Shown: one piece after another, positions 1 to 10,820 of the stretch
Layout: the number at the start of each line of letters is the position of its first letter
How positions within the stretch are numbered: the first letter of the stretch is position 1
From: Dryobates pubescens
Lineage: Eukaryota > Chordata > Aves > Piciformes > Picidae
Length of the DNA: 64,000 nt
Direction: 5' to 3'
Assembly (NCBI RefSeq): GCF_014839835.1
Contig: NC_071615.1
Span: 5,084,001 to 5,148,000, forward strand
Notes under the pieces: model-generated
Told to the model about the DNA's origin: nothing
Database searches by the model: none
The model's input: the letters and a program-made list of their open reading frames with translations, nothing else
Made by a program: the position numbers and the translations under genes

Positions 1-3000
1 AAGATTCCCACGCAGATCAAAACAAGCAGAGAGTGCAGACATCTGCTGAGAGCTATTCCCAGGGCTGGGAGACGGCTTCCCTTCTGCCAACATGTGCCCA
101 AGGCCGTGCCCAAGCTCTTCTTTGCCCGAGCTCAAAAGCAAAGCTCAGCAGAATGATTTTCCTCTTTCACCCTCAGGCCGTGGCTCCTTGCAGCACGAGC
201 AGAAGATGCTGATGCTGGCTAGAGCTGTTTGTGGGACCCGAGGTAGCACCAGAGATGAGGCACAGCCCATGTGCATCCAGCTCCACTGGTTCAGGATTAT
301 TCCTCCACATCAGGCTTATGGCATCTGGTGTTTCCCCAGCTTGTTTTACGGCTCTGGTGGAAGAAGAAAAGCCAATGAAAGGGATATAATTGAAATAGGG
401 CAAGTGCAAAGCAGGGACATAAAGATGAAAGAGTACAGATCAGTGAGGCTGTATGGAAGCTCTCCCCAGCAAGCACCATGCCAGGATTTCCCTGGGGATT
501 GTCCCCTCCTCTCCACTCTGCACTGCGGTGCTGACTCCAAGCCTCCTCTGCAGTTGCTCTCCGCTCCCCTGTAAAGCCTTGGTTCTGTGCACAGCAAATG
601 GGATGCCCAACACTTCCCAGTATGTTGGCAGATGTCTGTCCCTGTTTAACAGAGCTCATGAAAGGCTGTGATGGCACAGCTACGCCAGGAGTGCTGGGAG
701 AGGACATAAGAGCAACCTGGGGAGATGAGGGTCTGGCATCAGCTGAACTCTGATTCTCCACTTCCATCAGCTCTCCTACTGAACTGAGCACAGTGGTTTC
801 AGACTAGCCAGTGTATGGACATTCCAGGAAGCAAAATCATTGGTGAAAGCAGGCTGCAGTTGGGAAATTTGCAAAGAAAATCCCAGGGGGAAGGAGTCAG
901 AGGGAAGATGCTGCCCTTTTGTAAACAAAACTTTCCACTGTGGTTTCAAAGGGCAGTTTTCTTTAAGACCAGACCTCACATTTAAAGCAAAGCAGGGAGA
1001 AGGCAGGAAAAGTTTTTGACAGGTCAGATAACCTAAAGCAAAACATTTAAATTCAGGTGCAGTGAGACAGCTGGAGTCCCCACATGAAAGACAAAGAGGG
1101 AGGAGGAGGAGGGGAACTAAAGCAAAATTTCCCCCCCTGATTTACTGGATCAGACACCAGCCCAAAGCCCTCCAACTCTCCAGCTCTGCTCTCCGTCCCA
1201 GGGCCATGTGAGGGGCACCCACAGGACACTGCTAGGGGAACATCTTCCTCCTGCTCAACCCTGCTACGGTGTTGGCACCCAGTAATTGTGATGCCCCTTT
1301 CTGTTGCTACAGAAACAGCCATGATGTCATCCCCACAGAGCAGAAGGTAGTGCAGGAGCTCCTGGGAAGGGCAGGGAGGTGACAGGGGACCGTGCACTCC
1401 TTGTGCCAAAATGTAGGCACCCTGTCCCTGGGCACGAAGAGGTGTGCTGGGGAAGGCAAGAGCTGCAGGAGGGGAGGTGAATAGCTTTGTGTTCTCAGGA
1501 AGCACATTATAAGCTTTCCATACTAAAAAATCACATTTTGTAGAGGTCCGGAATAGATTCTTCGATGTATTGGTTTAGAGCAATAATGACATCCAGTGGC
1601 TGGTTAGCTTAGTCCTCAGGGGGAATCACACATGAGCATCCCCAGTCCTGTCCCTGTGCAAGGGGCAGGCTGGAGCAGACAGAGCTGTTTGCAGGTCACT
1701 CCAGGCTTCTCTAGCACCTGGAAGGAACAGCACTAGGACGAGCCCTACAGCTTCTCCAGCAGCAAGAGAACTTGCTCCCAGGACACACTGCTGCTGAATC
1801 CTCCCCAGCAAGCCCCAAGCCTGCTTCCTTTGAAGTGAAAAGTCTTGATTTCAGGGAGGGAGTGGAATGAGAGCCAAGAGCTTTGCTGCTTCTGGCTGCC
1901 CCAGGCATACCCTGGGCTGGTAGAGGAGCATGGATGGTGAATGCTAACCTACAGAAGAGAGGCAGGCAGGGTGGGTACTGTGCACTGACATAGTTTGTAG
2001 CACTAAGTGACAAGAGCTGAAATGTTTGAGTCCATGCTGAGCTCCTTCTGTGCCCAGGGAAACCCTGAAACACTGGGAAACCATGACAGGGCACATGGGC
2101 CACAGGATGCTGTCCCAGGGCCAACTCAATGTGCTGTTGCTGTGCTCATGCCAAGGGCGACAGCCAGCACTGTGCCCCACAGCTTTCTCAGCAATTGCCC
2201 TGGAAGTGAACTCCAGGCACATACACCATGGAGACCAGGATGGTGTCTGGGGCACATCTCAACTCCAGTTACCTCAGCATAGGAAAACCACTTTTGTCTG
2301 CATGGTGGGCAGGAGCACATCTCCTTGGTGTTGGGGGCATGGCCTGGTATCTCCTCCCAGACATGCTGTCCCTCCATCAGTCCCATCCAGGCTGCATGTG
2401 TGGCATTTGCAGAAGGAGCAACTGGAGATCCTCTTGACAGCTCTCCTCCTGCAAGGTCAGGCTTCCCAAGCAGCACTTCAGGGCCTTTGGCAAGACAGGG
2501 AGTTCTGGTCCCTTTTGCCCAAATCAGAGACTAGGACAGCACTATTTGGGGATCTCAGGCACATCATATCAGCAGGATTTACATGAGATGAAATGAGACA
2601 GTGTCTGGGGCTCAGCCACCACAATGGCTTTGTCACATCCCCCTGATGACAGCAAAGGCAGAAGAATGATATATTTGAAGCCAGAGCCTGGCTGTTGGGT
2701 CTTTAAGGTCTCTGTGTCCCTTGCAGAAAGCTATGTTGGCAAAGCCTGTCAGGAGCAGTTTCTCTGCTCACCCCTGCCAATGATTACTGGGTCAGGCAGA
2801 GGTTTCACTCTGGAGCTGATGGCTTTACATGCATGGATGTCCTTGGTTTCCCTCAAGGCTCCAGCAGCAAACACAGCTCAGCTTACGTGCGCCTGCCCAG
2901 AGCCTGAGCAAGTCAGTCAGACGTGAAGAATACAGTTATGCAAGAATATGGAGCAGCAAGCTCTGGTACCTCTGCCCTGGCAGCTCACAGGATAGGCTGA

Positions 3001-3319
3001 GCTGGCAGAAACCTAGCTGCTAGAGACCTGGCTGCTAGAGACCTGAGTGCCAGCGCTGCCAGCTGCAGCTGAGCATCCCATGGGGTTGCACTCCCCATGG
3101 GGGTTCTGGCACTCTGCATCATTGCCGGAGTGGACTGGATGATTTGGATCAATGTGGATGCAGGCCATGGCCATGGCACAATCTCAGGAGCCTCTCATCC
3201 CTGGGCAGCAACTATGAAGCTCTTGTGACTGTGAGGTTTGCCCTGTGTCTGCTTCTCATCTGAGCTGTAGCTGCACCTCAAGAAGAGCCACCTCTGCTCT
3301 GGAGTCATTCATTGTTGAG
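1..3319. other. Intergenic, no gene recognised
   Basis: The open frames here are short, overlap on both strands and show no family I recognise, no splice-site-bounded conserved exon and no CpG island. Near 3010-3050 there is a short doubled motif (CTGCTAGAGACCTG twice). I see nothing else that supports a feature. Confidence 0.6.
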
Positions 3320-3466
3320 CCACTAACCCTGGATGTGTTTAAAGGTCATTTGGATATGGTGCTTGGGGATATGGTTTAGGGGTGAACCTTGTAGAGTAGG
3401 GTTACCAGCTGAACTTGGTGATCCTGAGGGTCTTTTCCAACCTGAATGTTTCTGTGATTCTGTGAT
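3320..3466 (+). mobile_element. CR1 LINE 3' end fragment (old)
   Basis: Degenerate 3' terminus of a CR1 non-LTR retrotransposon. The tell-tale order is present: GGATGTGTTTAAAGG, then GTGCTTGGGGATATGGTTTAG, then GGTCTTTTCCAACCTGAATG, ending in the octamer-type tail TTCTGTGATTCTGTGAT. It is truncated at its 5' end and far from consensus, so it looks like an old copy. Confidence 0.85.
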
Positions 3467-5723
3467 CTCAAAGGACCCTGGGAGAATGCTGAAGTTGATT
3501 AAGCCAGGGGTACTAATCACAGAGGGTCAACAGGCACCCCTCACTGCCTTGGAAGATGTGCAAAGACACAGGAAGAGTCAAGGACCCAGAAGATTAGTTG
3601 ATTTAAGGAATCATCTCTTGGAAAAGCCACCTTAACAGTAAGGTCACTTGTTTTATTGCATGATCTGTGCCCTCCACAGTGGCTTACATTTCCCTAGTGC
3701 TGATTGCACCAGTTTCTATCACAGCCTACAAGTGCTCATACACCTTCGTCTCACACTTCTCTCTCCTCAGAGGGGATCACTGTAGGTAGCCTGCACCCAA
3801 GCATGACTGGGGAGGGAAAATGCTTTCTGCCATCGCTGTTAGCAGGGCAAGTCCATGGTTTAATAGCTGCAATGGCCTCAAAACTTCCTCTCTTCAGCTC
3901 ACTGGGGAAAATTACTCTGTTACCATGAGGCTTCTTCACTGGACGTTGCACCCAGGTGATGAATGAATTGGCTTCTTGTTCTTTTCTGCTCTCCAAATTA
4001 ATAGCAAGTTTTCAGAGCCAAGTCTGCATGGGAGATGCACTGTAGAGTCCAATGTGTCTCTCTCCTGCTGCTTCTGACAGGCAGCGAGTGTTTCAGCAGT
4101 GCCAGGAGAGAAGAAGCCCTGAGGCTCTCCCCTTGAAGTGCCATGTGCCAGTGTGACAAGAAAACCTCTGTTGAATGAAGGGACAGATCAGCCACAGCTG
4201 GTGCAGGCACTACCTTGGCCAACACATCAACAGGATGGGATGCCTTCATCTTCACAGAACTTTGATAAGACAGTACCTGGGCCCAGGAGCTTGGTGGTCT
4301 CAGCCAACTCCTCCTGGAGAGCTGCTAGTGCACAGAAAGCAGGAGGCAATCCAGGACCAGCTTTGCTGCAGAGGTTTCTTCAGTGAAGAGCATGAGCAAG
4401 AGATTGTTGCACAAGTGCAGGAAAAACTCCTTCAATATTTGGTAAGGATTTTTTCTGAGGGAGGCACAGGGGACAGTCAGCCTTTGCAAGTGTGCAGCAT
4501 GGTGCATGAGCAGGGACATGGCAGGACACGGGTCCAACCCCAGTGGTGCATGGCTGCAGGCAATGCTACCTGCTGGTTTGCAATCTCACTTCAGAAAGAC
4601 ACTGTCTTTTCTGCCTCCAGTTCATTGTTGTTGCTCATTTCCAGTCTGTGGGGAAAGGAAGGAAGGTGAAAGAAAAGGAAGACAGAGAAGGGTGGGGGGA
4701 AGAAAAATGAAAGGGAGAAAGGAAAGAAAAGAAAGACAAGTTATTTCACACCCAAAGGACCCTTCCAGCACAACATTTAATGGTCTTTCTCCTGTTATAT
4801 TAGCAGTAGACAATCAAACTGTTCAGCACAAGGTTATTTCCCTCTAGGATATAGCAGTGACTTGGCGAGTGCTTAAGGAGATCTAACAGACATGTTATTG
4901 TGTTCCTGAAGGCTGAAGGATCACCAGCGACCTGTGCTGGTCTCTAATTGCCTCTGTGCTGCTGGGCACACCGGGTTTGGAAAGAAGCAAACCAAAGGTC
5001 TCAGCTGAGGGAATTCATCCCAAGTCCTGGTTTTGTTCTGGGAAAAAAAGGGGCTCCAATCCCTGGCCAGCCTCTGAGAACTGGCATTTGTTTCGCCCCT
5101 CACCTGTGCAGACACGTAGCTCCACTGGGCTTCCCAGCTCACTGTTTCCAGCTGCCACTGAACAGCTGCCACTTTGCCCCCCCGAGAAGTCTTTTTCCTA
5201 ATGCTGCCATCAAATCCTCCACTTTGCCAAGTGCTGCAGGAATGAATACAAATCATGTGGACAGCATCCCCCAGTTACCTGCAGCAACCCTTCCTGCCCA
5301 TGCTGGAGGGCTGTGCACCGAGCAATCTGCTGCCCACTGCCACTGCAGGGCCCAAACCCCAGCCAGTCTTACTGCCACAAAGTGGGTTTCAGTTATGTGA
5401 ATTGATTATTTTTTTTTCTCTTCCAGCTCATGCCCACGAGGTACAGTTTTGTCAGTCACTAATTAGGGAAAATAATTTCTTTCCTTCCTTTAGGCAGAGC
5501 TCCTTACGCTTTTATATCATAGCCAGAGTCTCCCCTGCTTGCCTTTACAGATTGCATTTCCTCAAACTTTTGTCCTACAACTCCTCACTGCAGCTTCCCA
5601 CTCTGGTGTCCCACTGCTCTGCACCAACCTGAGTGGGATTCCCCTGTGAGGTCCCCTGTGCTGCAGAACACAAAACAGCTCCTGGGTTTTACATGCAGAC
5701 ATCTACCACAGCATCTTTTCTCA
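3467..5723. other. Intergenic, no gene recognised
   Basis: No conserved exon, repeat family or CpG island is recognisable. A short purine-rich stretch of GGAAGG/GAAAGG type lies around 4650-4740. Open frames are shadows of random sequence. Confidence 0.55.
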
Positions 5724-6233
5724 CTCTTCTTTTCCTTCCTTCCTTCCTTCCTTCCTTCCTTCCTTCCTTCCTTCCTTCCTTCCTTCCTTCCTTCCTTCCT
5801 TCCTTCCTTCCTTCCTTCCTTCCTTCCTTCCTTCCTTCCTTCCTTCCTTCCTTCCTTCCTTCCTTCCTTCCTTCCTTCCTCTTTCTTTCTTTCTCTTTCT
5901 TTCTTTCTTTTTCTTTCTTTTTCTTTCTCCCTCTCCATCCCCTTCCCTTCCCTTCCCTTCCCTTCCCTTCCCTTCCCTTCCCTTCCCTTCCCTTCCCTTC
6001 CCTTCCCTTCCCTTCCCTTCCCTTCCCTTCCCTTCCCTTCCCTTCCCTTCCCTTCCCTTCCCTTCCCTTCCCTTCCCTTCCCTTCCCTTCCCTTCCCTTC
6101 CCTTCCCTTCCCTTCCCTTCCCTTCCCTTCCCTTCCCTTCCCTTCCCTTCCCTTCCCTTCCCTTCCCTTCCCTTCCCTTCCCTTCCCTTCCCTTCCCTTC
6201 CCTTCCCTTCCCTTCCCTTCCCTCTTCCCCTCC
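5724..6233. repeat. Compound homopyrimidine microsatellite (TTCC)n-(CTTT)n-(CCCTT)n
   Basis: About 510 bp with only one purine on the + strand (an A at 5937). From about 5731 to 5880 it is (TTCC)n, about 37 units. Positions 5881-5936 are mixed CTTT repeats. From about 5939 to 6222 it is (CCCTT)n, about 57 nearly perfect units. The long open frames on both strands here (Pro-Ser-Leu-Pro-Phe and Gly-Lys-Glu-Arg repeats) are translations of the repeat, not genes. A long polypurine-polypyrimidine mirror tract of this kind is the classical substrate for intramolecular triplex (H-DNA). Confidence 0.97.
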
Positions 6234-6404
6234 AATCTTCTCCTTCCCCTTTCTTTTATTCTCCCTCTTTTTCTCTCTTATCTCATTCCCTCTGAATGTT
6301 CAGGTTTCAACCCACAGTCACCATTTCTGTCCTACTGCCCCCCTCTTAGTACATTTTATTTTGGGCCTCTGATTCACCCAGACCAAGTTATATTATCAAG
6401 AATG

Positions 6405-6500
6405 AAAACATCCCTGTAGCTGAAGCTCTGGGTCTGAGAGATACGGGTTTAACTCCCAGCCCTGCCACATTCTGTTTGTACAGTGAGGTGCTTAGATCTG
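6405..6500 (+). mobile_element. Possible ancient MIR-like core SINE fragment
   Basis: The stretch around GGGTTTAACTCCCAGCCCTG, followed by CCACATTCTGTTTGTACAGT, resembles the tRNA-derived B-box and core start of MIR SINEs (consensus near GGGTTCGAATCCCGGCTCTG, then CCAC). It is short and diverged. A chance tRNA B-box-like match cannot be excluded by eye. Confidence 0.45.
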
Positions 6501-7520
6501 ACAGCAGCGAGTCCCACAGAAAATCCTTCCCAGGCTTATTTATAGAGCATGGTAAGATGTGTTTGAATATCTGGTCCCTACAGGTGCAGAGTTCCTCAGC
6601 CCCACATTTTCCCAGCCCAGGTGGCTTTGCTGTGGAGTTTCAAAACCTCGATACCTCCCCAGCCTGGCACTGCTCTGTCGCTAGCATAAATCCTAGCTCC
6701 CCTGTGTGGCAGCAAGCCGTTTAGAGCTCTTTTAAATGACATTACCTTTTCCTTGTATATTTTTGATCCAAAGCACAGGAGAAAGCTAACAGAGGGAAAT
6801 CAGCATTTTCACTTGGTGATGTGGCAGTTCCTAAGCAAGTCAGCTTAGACGTGGGCTTGGATGATAAAGAACTTGGCTAGTGGGAAGAATATTTACAGGA
6901 GTCTTTTCCCAGCTTTGGAATTAGAGAAAATAATCCTACTAAATTAAACAAAAGTGATAATAATATAAGAGTGTGCTTCTTAAACATAACAGCTTCCTTC
7001 CTTGCCAGCAACACAGAACTCAATGTTTTCAACACATGTATAATGCATTTTTAATGTAAACAGCAGGAGGCATAATTCCAGCATAGGATGTGAAATAGAA
7101 AGAGAAATTGTTCAGGAAGGGAGCTAGGGAAATTGCTAACGCTGCACACAGAATGAAACTTTCTCTAAATCCCAAGCTCTGTCTGCAGGGCATTACAGCA
7201 TCAATGCCATTATCACCACACACCATGGACAGCTTACTGCTATTAATTATGTTAGCAAAATAAAGGATCCTTTCTGGCCGGACTGGCCGGACAATGTTAA
7301 GCCACGCCGGAAAAGCTGGATAAACCTCATTACGGGGAATTTGGCACTGGGAGAGATAAGGCTGCACGCTCACAGAGTTCAGGATACTTCAAAGGGAAAA
7401 ATGGCTTGTGATAATGGATTTCTCAAGAGTCAGGACATGCCTGGGCACCTTACTCATCCTCCAGCCAACTGCTCACAGAGGAGAGGAGGCCTTACTGGGA
7501 AGAGGTCCTCCATTTGCCTT
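6501..7520. other. Intergenic, no gene recognised
   Basis: Unique, moderately AT-rich DNA with no recognised exon or repeat. No CpG island. Confidence 0.55.
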
Positions 7521-7966
7521 AGAATACATACATACATAGAATAAACCAGGTTGGAAGAGACCTTCAAGATCATCGTGTCCAACCCATCAACCAATCCAAC
7601 ACCACCTAAACAACTAACCCACGACACCAAGCACCCCATCAAGTCTTCTCCTGAAAACCTCCAATGATGGTGACTGCACCACCTCCCCAGGCAGCCCATT
7701 CCAATGGGCAATCACTCTCTCTGTATAGAACTTTTTCCTAACATCTAGCCTGAACCTCCCCTGGCGCAGCCTGAGACTGTGTCCTCTTGTCCTGGTACTG
7801 GCCGCCTGGGAGAAGAGACCAACATCCGTCTGTCTACAACCTCCCTTCAGGTAGCTGTAGAGAGTAATAAGGTCACCCCTGAGTCTCCTCTTCTCCAGGC
7901 TAAGCAACCCCAGCTCCCTCAGCCTCTCCTCGTAGGGCTTATGTTCCAAACCCCTCACCAACTTGC
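7521..7966 (-). mobile_element. CR1 LINE, 3' part, young-looking
   Basis: 5'-truncated CR1 inserted on the - strand: its 3' end lies on the left. The reverse strand gives the tail-proximal text TTGGATTGGTTGATGGGTTG and GGTCTCTTCCAACCTGGTTT. Upstream of that is the C-terminal part of the ORF2 protein, readable as [20 protein letters not shown], then [11 protein letters not shown] and [20 protein letters not shown]. It resembles the copy at 21675-21999 closely, so both probably belong to the same recent subfamily. The reading frame is open over much of its length. Confidence 0.95.
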
Positions 7967-9000
7967 CACGTTCTCAGCTGTGGCGGTGCTGCATCACAAC
8001 CATAATTTTGGCATCACAAGCATCTTTCTCTTTGTTTCAGGGCTTCTTGGTTAAAGAGCATGTGGTGAAAGGGTTGTGGCCCCAAGCACGCACACTAGTG
8101 GGATGGCAGATCCCTGGGTGCTGCTGTTTCCAGTGGTTGCCAGCCTGAAGGGTGGGCTGGGCTGCACATTTGTGTTTGCTCCATCTTGTGTTTGCATTGA
8201 AGACACGGGGAGGGATGAAGAAGTAGGATTATTATGCATGCAGACAAGAGCAATCAGGGAGGGATGGCAAGGACACTTTTGGGACAAGGCTAGAATTCAA
8301 AGTTATTTAGACAAGTTGGATGAAATGGCCCCAAATTCTGAGGTGAAAGCCAAACTGGGGACAACAGCAAGGCACTGCACTTCAGGAGGAGGCATAGACC
8401 GCTGATGTCCAGGGTGGGAATGAACAAAGGCATGGACTACATGGAAATGTTACCCATCCTCAAGGGATGGAGCTGGTCTGGGCTCCCCTGAAGCATTTTC
8501 CCTAGCACAGGGGAGGGGAGGCCAGCTCTTCTTCCTGTGTTCTAACACTGCTTTGAATATTGGGAAAAGATAGAAGTGCTGCTATTTCTGAAGGCAATAT
8601 TGAACACAAATAGACATGGCAACGTGCCAACTTCAAAACATAACTGTCTCCAATAGAGCTGGGTGAGGCATTCAAAGAGCCTTTTGAAAAATCCATTAAG
8701 GCTCCATCAAAACAAGGAGCTTTTCAGGATGACAGACACCGAGGTGCCTCCTTCGGCTCATTCATTGAAACAGAAAATCAAGCACATTTTCTCCTCATTT
8801 TCTTTCCCTCAGATTCAGCCCTCCCCAGGGGGGACCAAAAGCAAAAAAAAAAAAATCATTAAAGTTTTTGTTGCAGGGAAGAAGGCAGCACCATTCCAAG
8901 TTTTAACAGATCTTCCATTGATCAGCCTTAACTCCGCTGTGCGCTGCCTCCGGCTGAGCTCGACTCTGCTGTGCTGCTGCTGACATGGAAGGGACTTAGA
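7967..9000. other. Intergenic, no gene recognised
   Basis: Between two CR1 copies. About 8285-8400 (around GGCACTGCACTTCAGGAGG) vaguely resembles the upstream part of a CR1 but is too diverged to call. No exon recognised. Confidence 0.5.
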
Positions 9001-9480
9001 ACAGAATAGAATATACCAGGTTGGAAGAGACCTGCAAGATCATCACATCCAACCCATCATCCAACACCACCTAATCAACTAAACCATGGCACCAAGCATC
9101 ACATCAAGTCTCCTCCTAAACACCCCCAATGATGGTGACTCCACCACCTCCCCGGGCAGCCCATTCCAGTGGCCAATCACTCTATGAAGAATTTCTTCCT
9201 GACATCCAGTCTAAACCTCCCCTGGCACAGCTTAAGACTGTGTCCTCTTGTTCTGGTGCTGGTTGCCTGGGAGAAGAGACCTGCCCCCAGATGTCTACAA
9301 CTTCCCTTCAGGTAGTTGTAGAGAGCAATAAGATCTCCCCTGAGCCTCCTCTTCTCCAGGCTAAGCAACCCCAGCTCCCTCAGCCTCTCCTCAAAGGGCT
9401 GTGCTCCAAACCCCTTACCAACTTTGTTGCCCTTCTCTGGACACCTTCCAGCAACTCAACATCTTTCCTAAACTGAGGGG
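9001..9480 (-). mobile_element. CR1 LINE, 3' part
   Basis: - strand CR1 with its 3' end at the left. The + strand reads ACCAGGTTGGAAGAGACCTG, then the TCTCCTCCTAAACACCCCCA and CTCCACCACCTCCCCGGGCA blocks, and extends to CTTCTCTGGACACCTTCCAG. On the reverse strand it encodes the C-terminal ORF2 text [20 protein letters not shown]. It extends slightly further 5' than the copy at 7521 and has a different tail, which suggests a different subfamily. Confidence 0.95.
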
Positions 9481-10342
9481 CTCAGCAGGCAAGTGGAGAG
9501 TTCACCAGTCCACAGCCCTCATCCAGCACTCAGAGCTTCCATATTCAGAAACCTGTCAAGGCTGAAAAGCCAAAGCTTCTGCCTTTCCACTAGCAGGTCT
9601 TTGAACACCTCTGGGTCTTCGTAATAGCAGCATCTGCTTCATCATTTCGGTTTCCACATGAGTCACAGCTCTCCTCATTGTACCACTTTGCCTTTCCCAC
9701 TCTGCCTCAGAGATAAGATTTCAGTGTCCCAGAGCAGAGATCTGAGAAAGCTCAGGCAATGGATTCATGTCCAGGAAAAACAAATAAATATGAATCTTAT
9801 CTATGACAAAAAGAGGAAAGAGAAGGAGGGGGGAAAGGGGAACAGTGTTTGTAGTAAAATTGTTAAGAGACCAAATTGGTGCTTCCTTAGGAAGTCCCTG
9901 GGATGTAAAGTACCAATTACTGTGCACATGATGTGAAATATGAATAGGCCAGGGGGTTGACTCATCCCCCAGCAGGAGCCAAGTGAAGAGCTTGACTCGG
10001 CAGCACAGGCAGCAATTTGAAGAAGGAAAAGGAAAGCCTTTCATTTTGATCTGGATGTGCCTCCAGCCATAGCAGGGGGCCAGAGGAAGAAATGCAAGTT
10101 AGGAAATGCCTAGACATGGAGATGTGAACTGAGGGTGCCTGAGGTCTGCCCTGGACACATGCCAGATGGAAGTCCCAAGTCATGAATACAACAACCACTG
10201 CAAATTTGTGCACATGAGCAAGGACCTCAGACTGAAAAGGAGCAATACACACTTCAGCTGTGAATCCCCAAGCTCTAGGTCATGCTAATCAACCAACCCA
10301 CAGTGCCTTTGGCAGCAAGGGATTTTTAAAAGACTGTTACAG
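9481..10342. other. Intergenic, no gene recognised
   Basis: Unique DNA between two CR1 copies of opposite orientation. I see no exon, RNA gene or repeat. Confidence 0.5.
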
Positions 10343-10820
10343 GAAAGACCTGGATGTGCTGGAGCATGTCCAGAGAAGGGCCATGAGGATGATCAGAGGG
10401 CTGGAGCTCCTCTCCTATGAGGACAGACTGAGGGAGTTGGGGCTGTTCAGTCTGGAGAAGAGAAGGTTCTCAGGAGACCTTATTGTGGCCTTCCAGTATC
10501 TGAAAGGGGCCTACAAGAAAGCTGGGGAGGGATGTTTTAGGGTGTCAGGGAGTGACAGGACTAGGGGGGATGGAAAAAAAAAAGAAATGGGTAGATTCAG
10601 ATTGGATGTTAGGAAGAAGGGGGTGTGGGTCGTGAGACACTGGAGCAGGTTGCCCAGGAAGGTGGTAGAAGCCTCAGGAGGTTTTTAAGGCCAGGCTGGA
10701 TGTAGCTCTGAGCATCCTGGTGTAGTGTGAGGTGTCCCTGCCCATGGCAGGGGGGTTGGAACTAGATGATCCTTGAGGTCCCTTCCAACCCTAACAATTC
10801 TATGATTCTATGATTCTATT
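10343..10820 (+). mobile_element. CR1 LINE 3' part, older subfamily
   Basis: + strand CR1 with the tail GATCCTTGAGGTCCCTTCCA followed by repeated ATTCTATG units. An open frame carries the ORF2 C-terminus ([40 protein letters not shown]). The internal A-rich run and the different 3' terminus set it apart from the young TTCTA-tailed copies. The same subfamily is found at 29290-29575. Confidence 0.95.

Noticed and set aside
5585-6419. Long frames of 216-257 codons on both strands (Pro-Ser-Leu-Pro-Phe and Gly-Arg-Glu-Gly-Lys repeats)
   Set aside because: They are translations of the pyrimidine microsatellites and have no non-repeat domain.
8285-8400. Possible upstream CR1 remnant (GGCACTGCACTTCAGGAGG)
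   Set aside because: Resemblance is vague and has no continuous alignment by eye.
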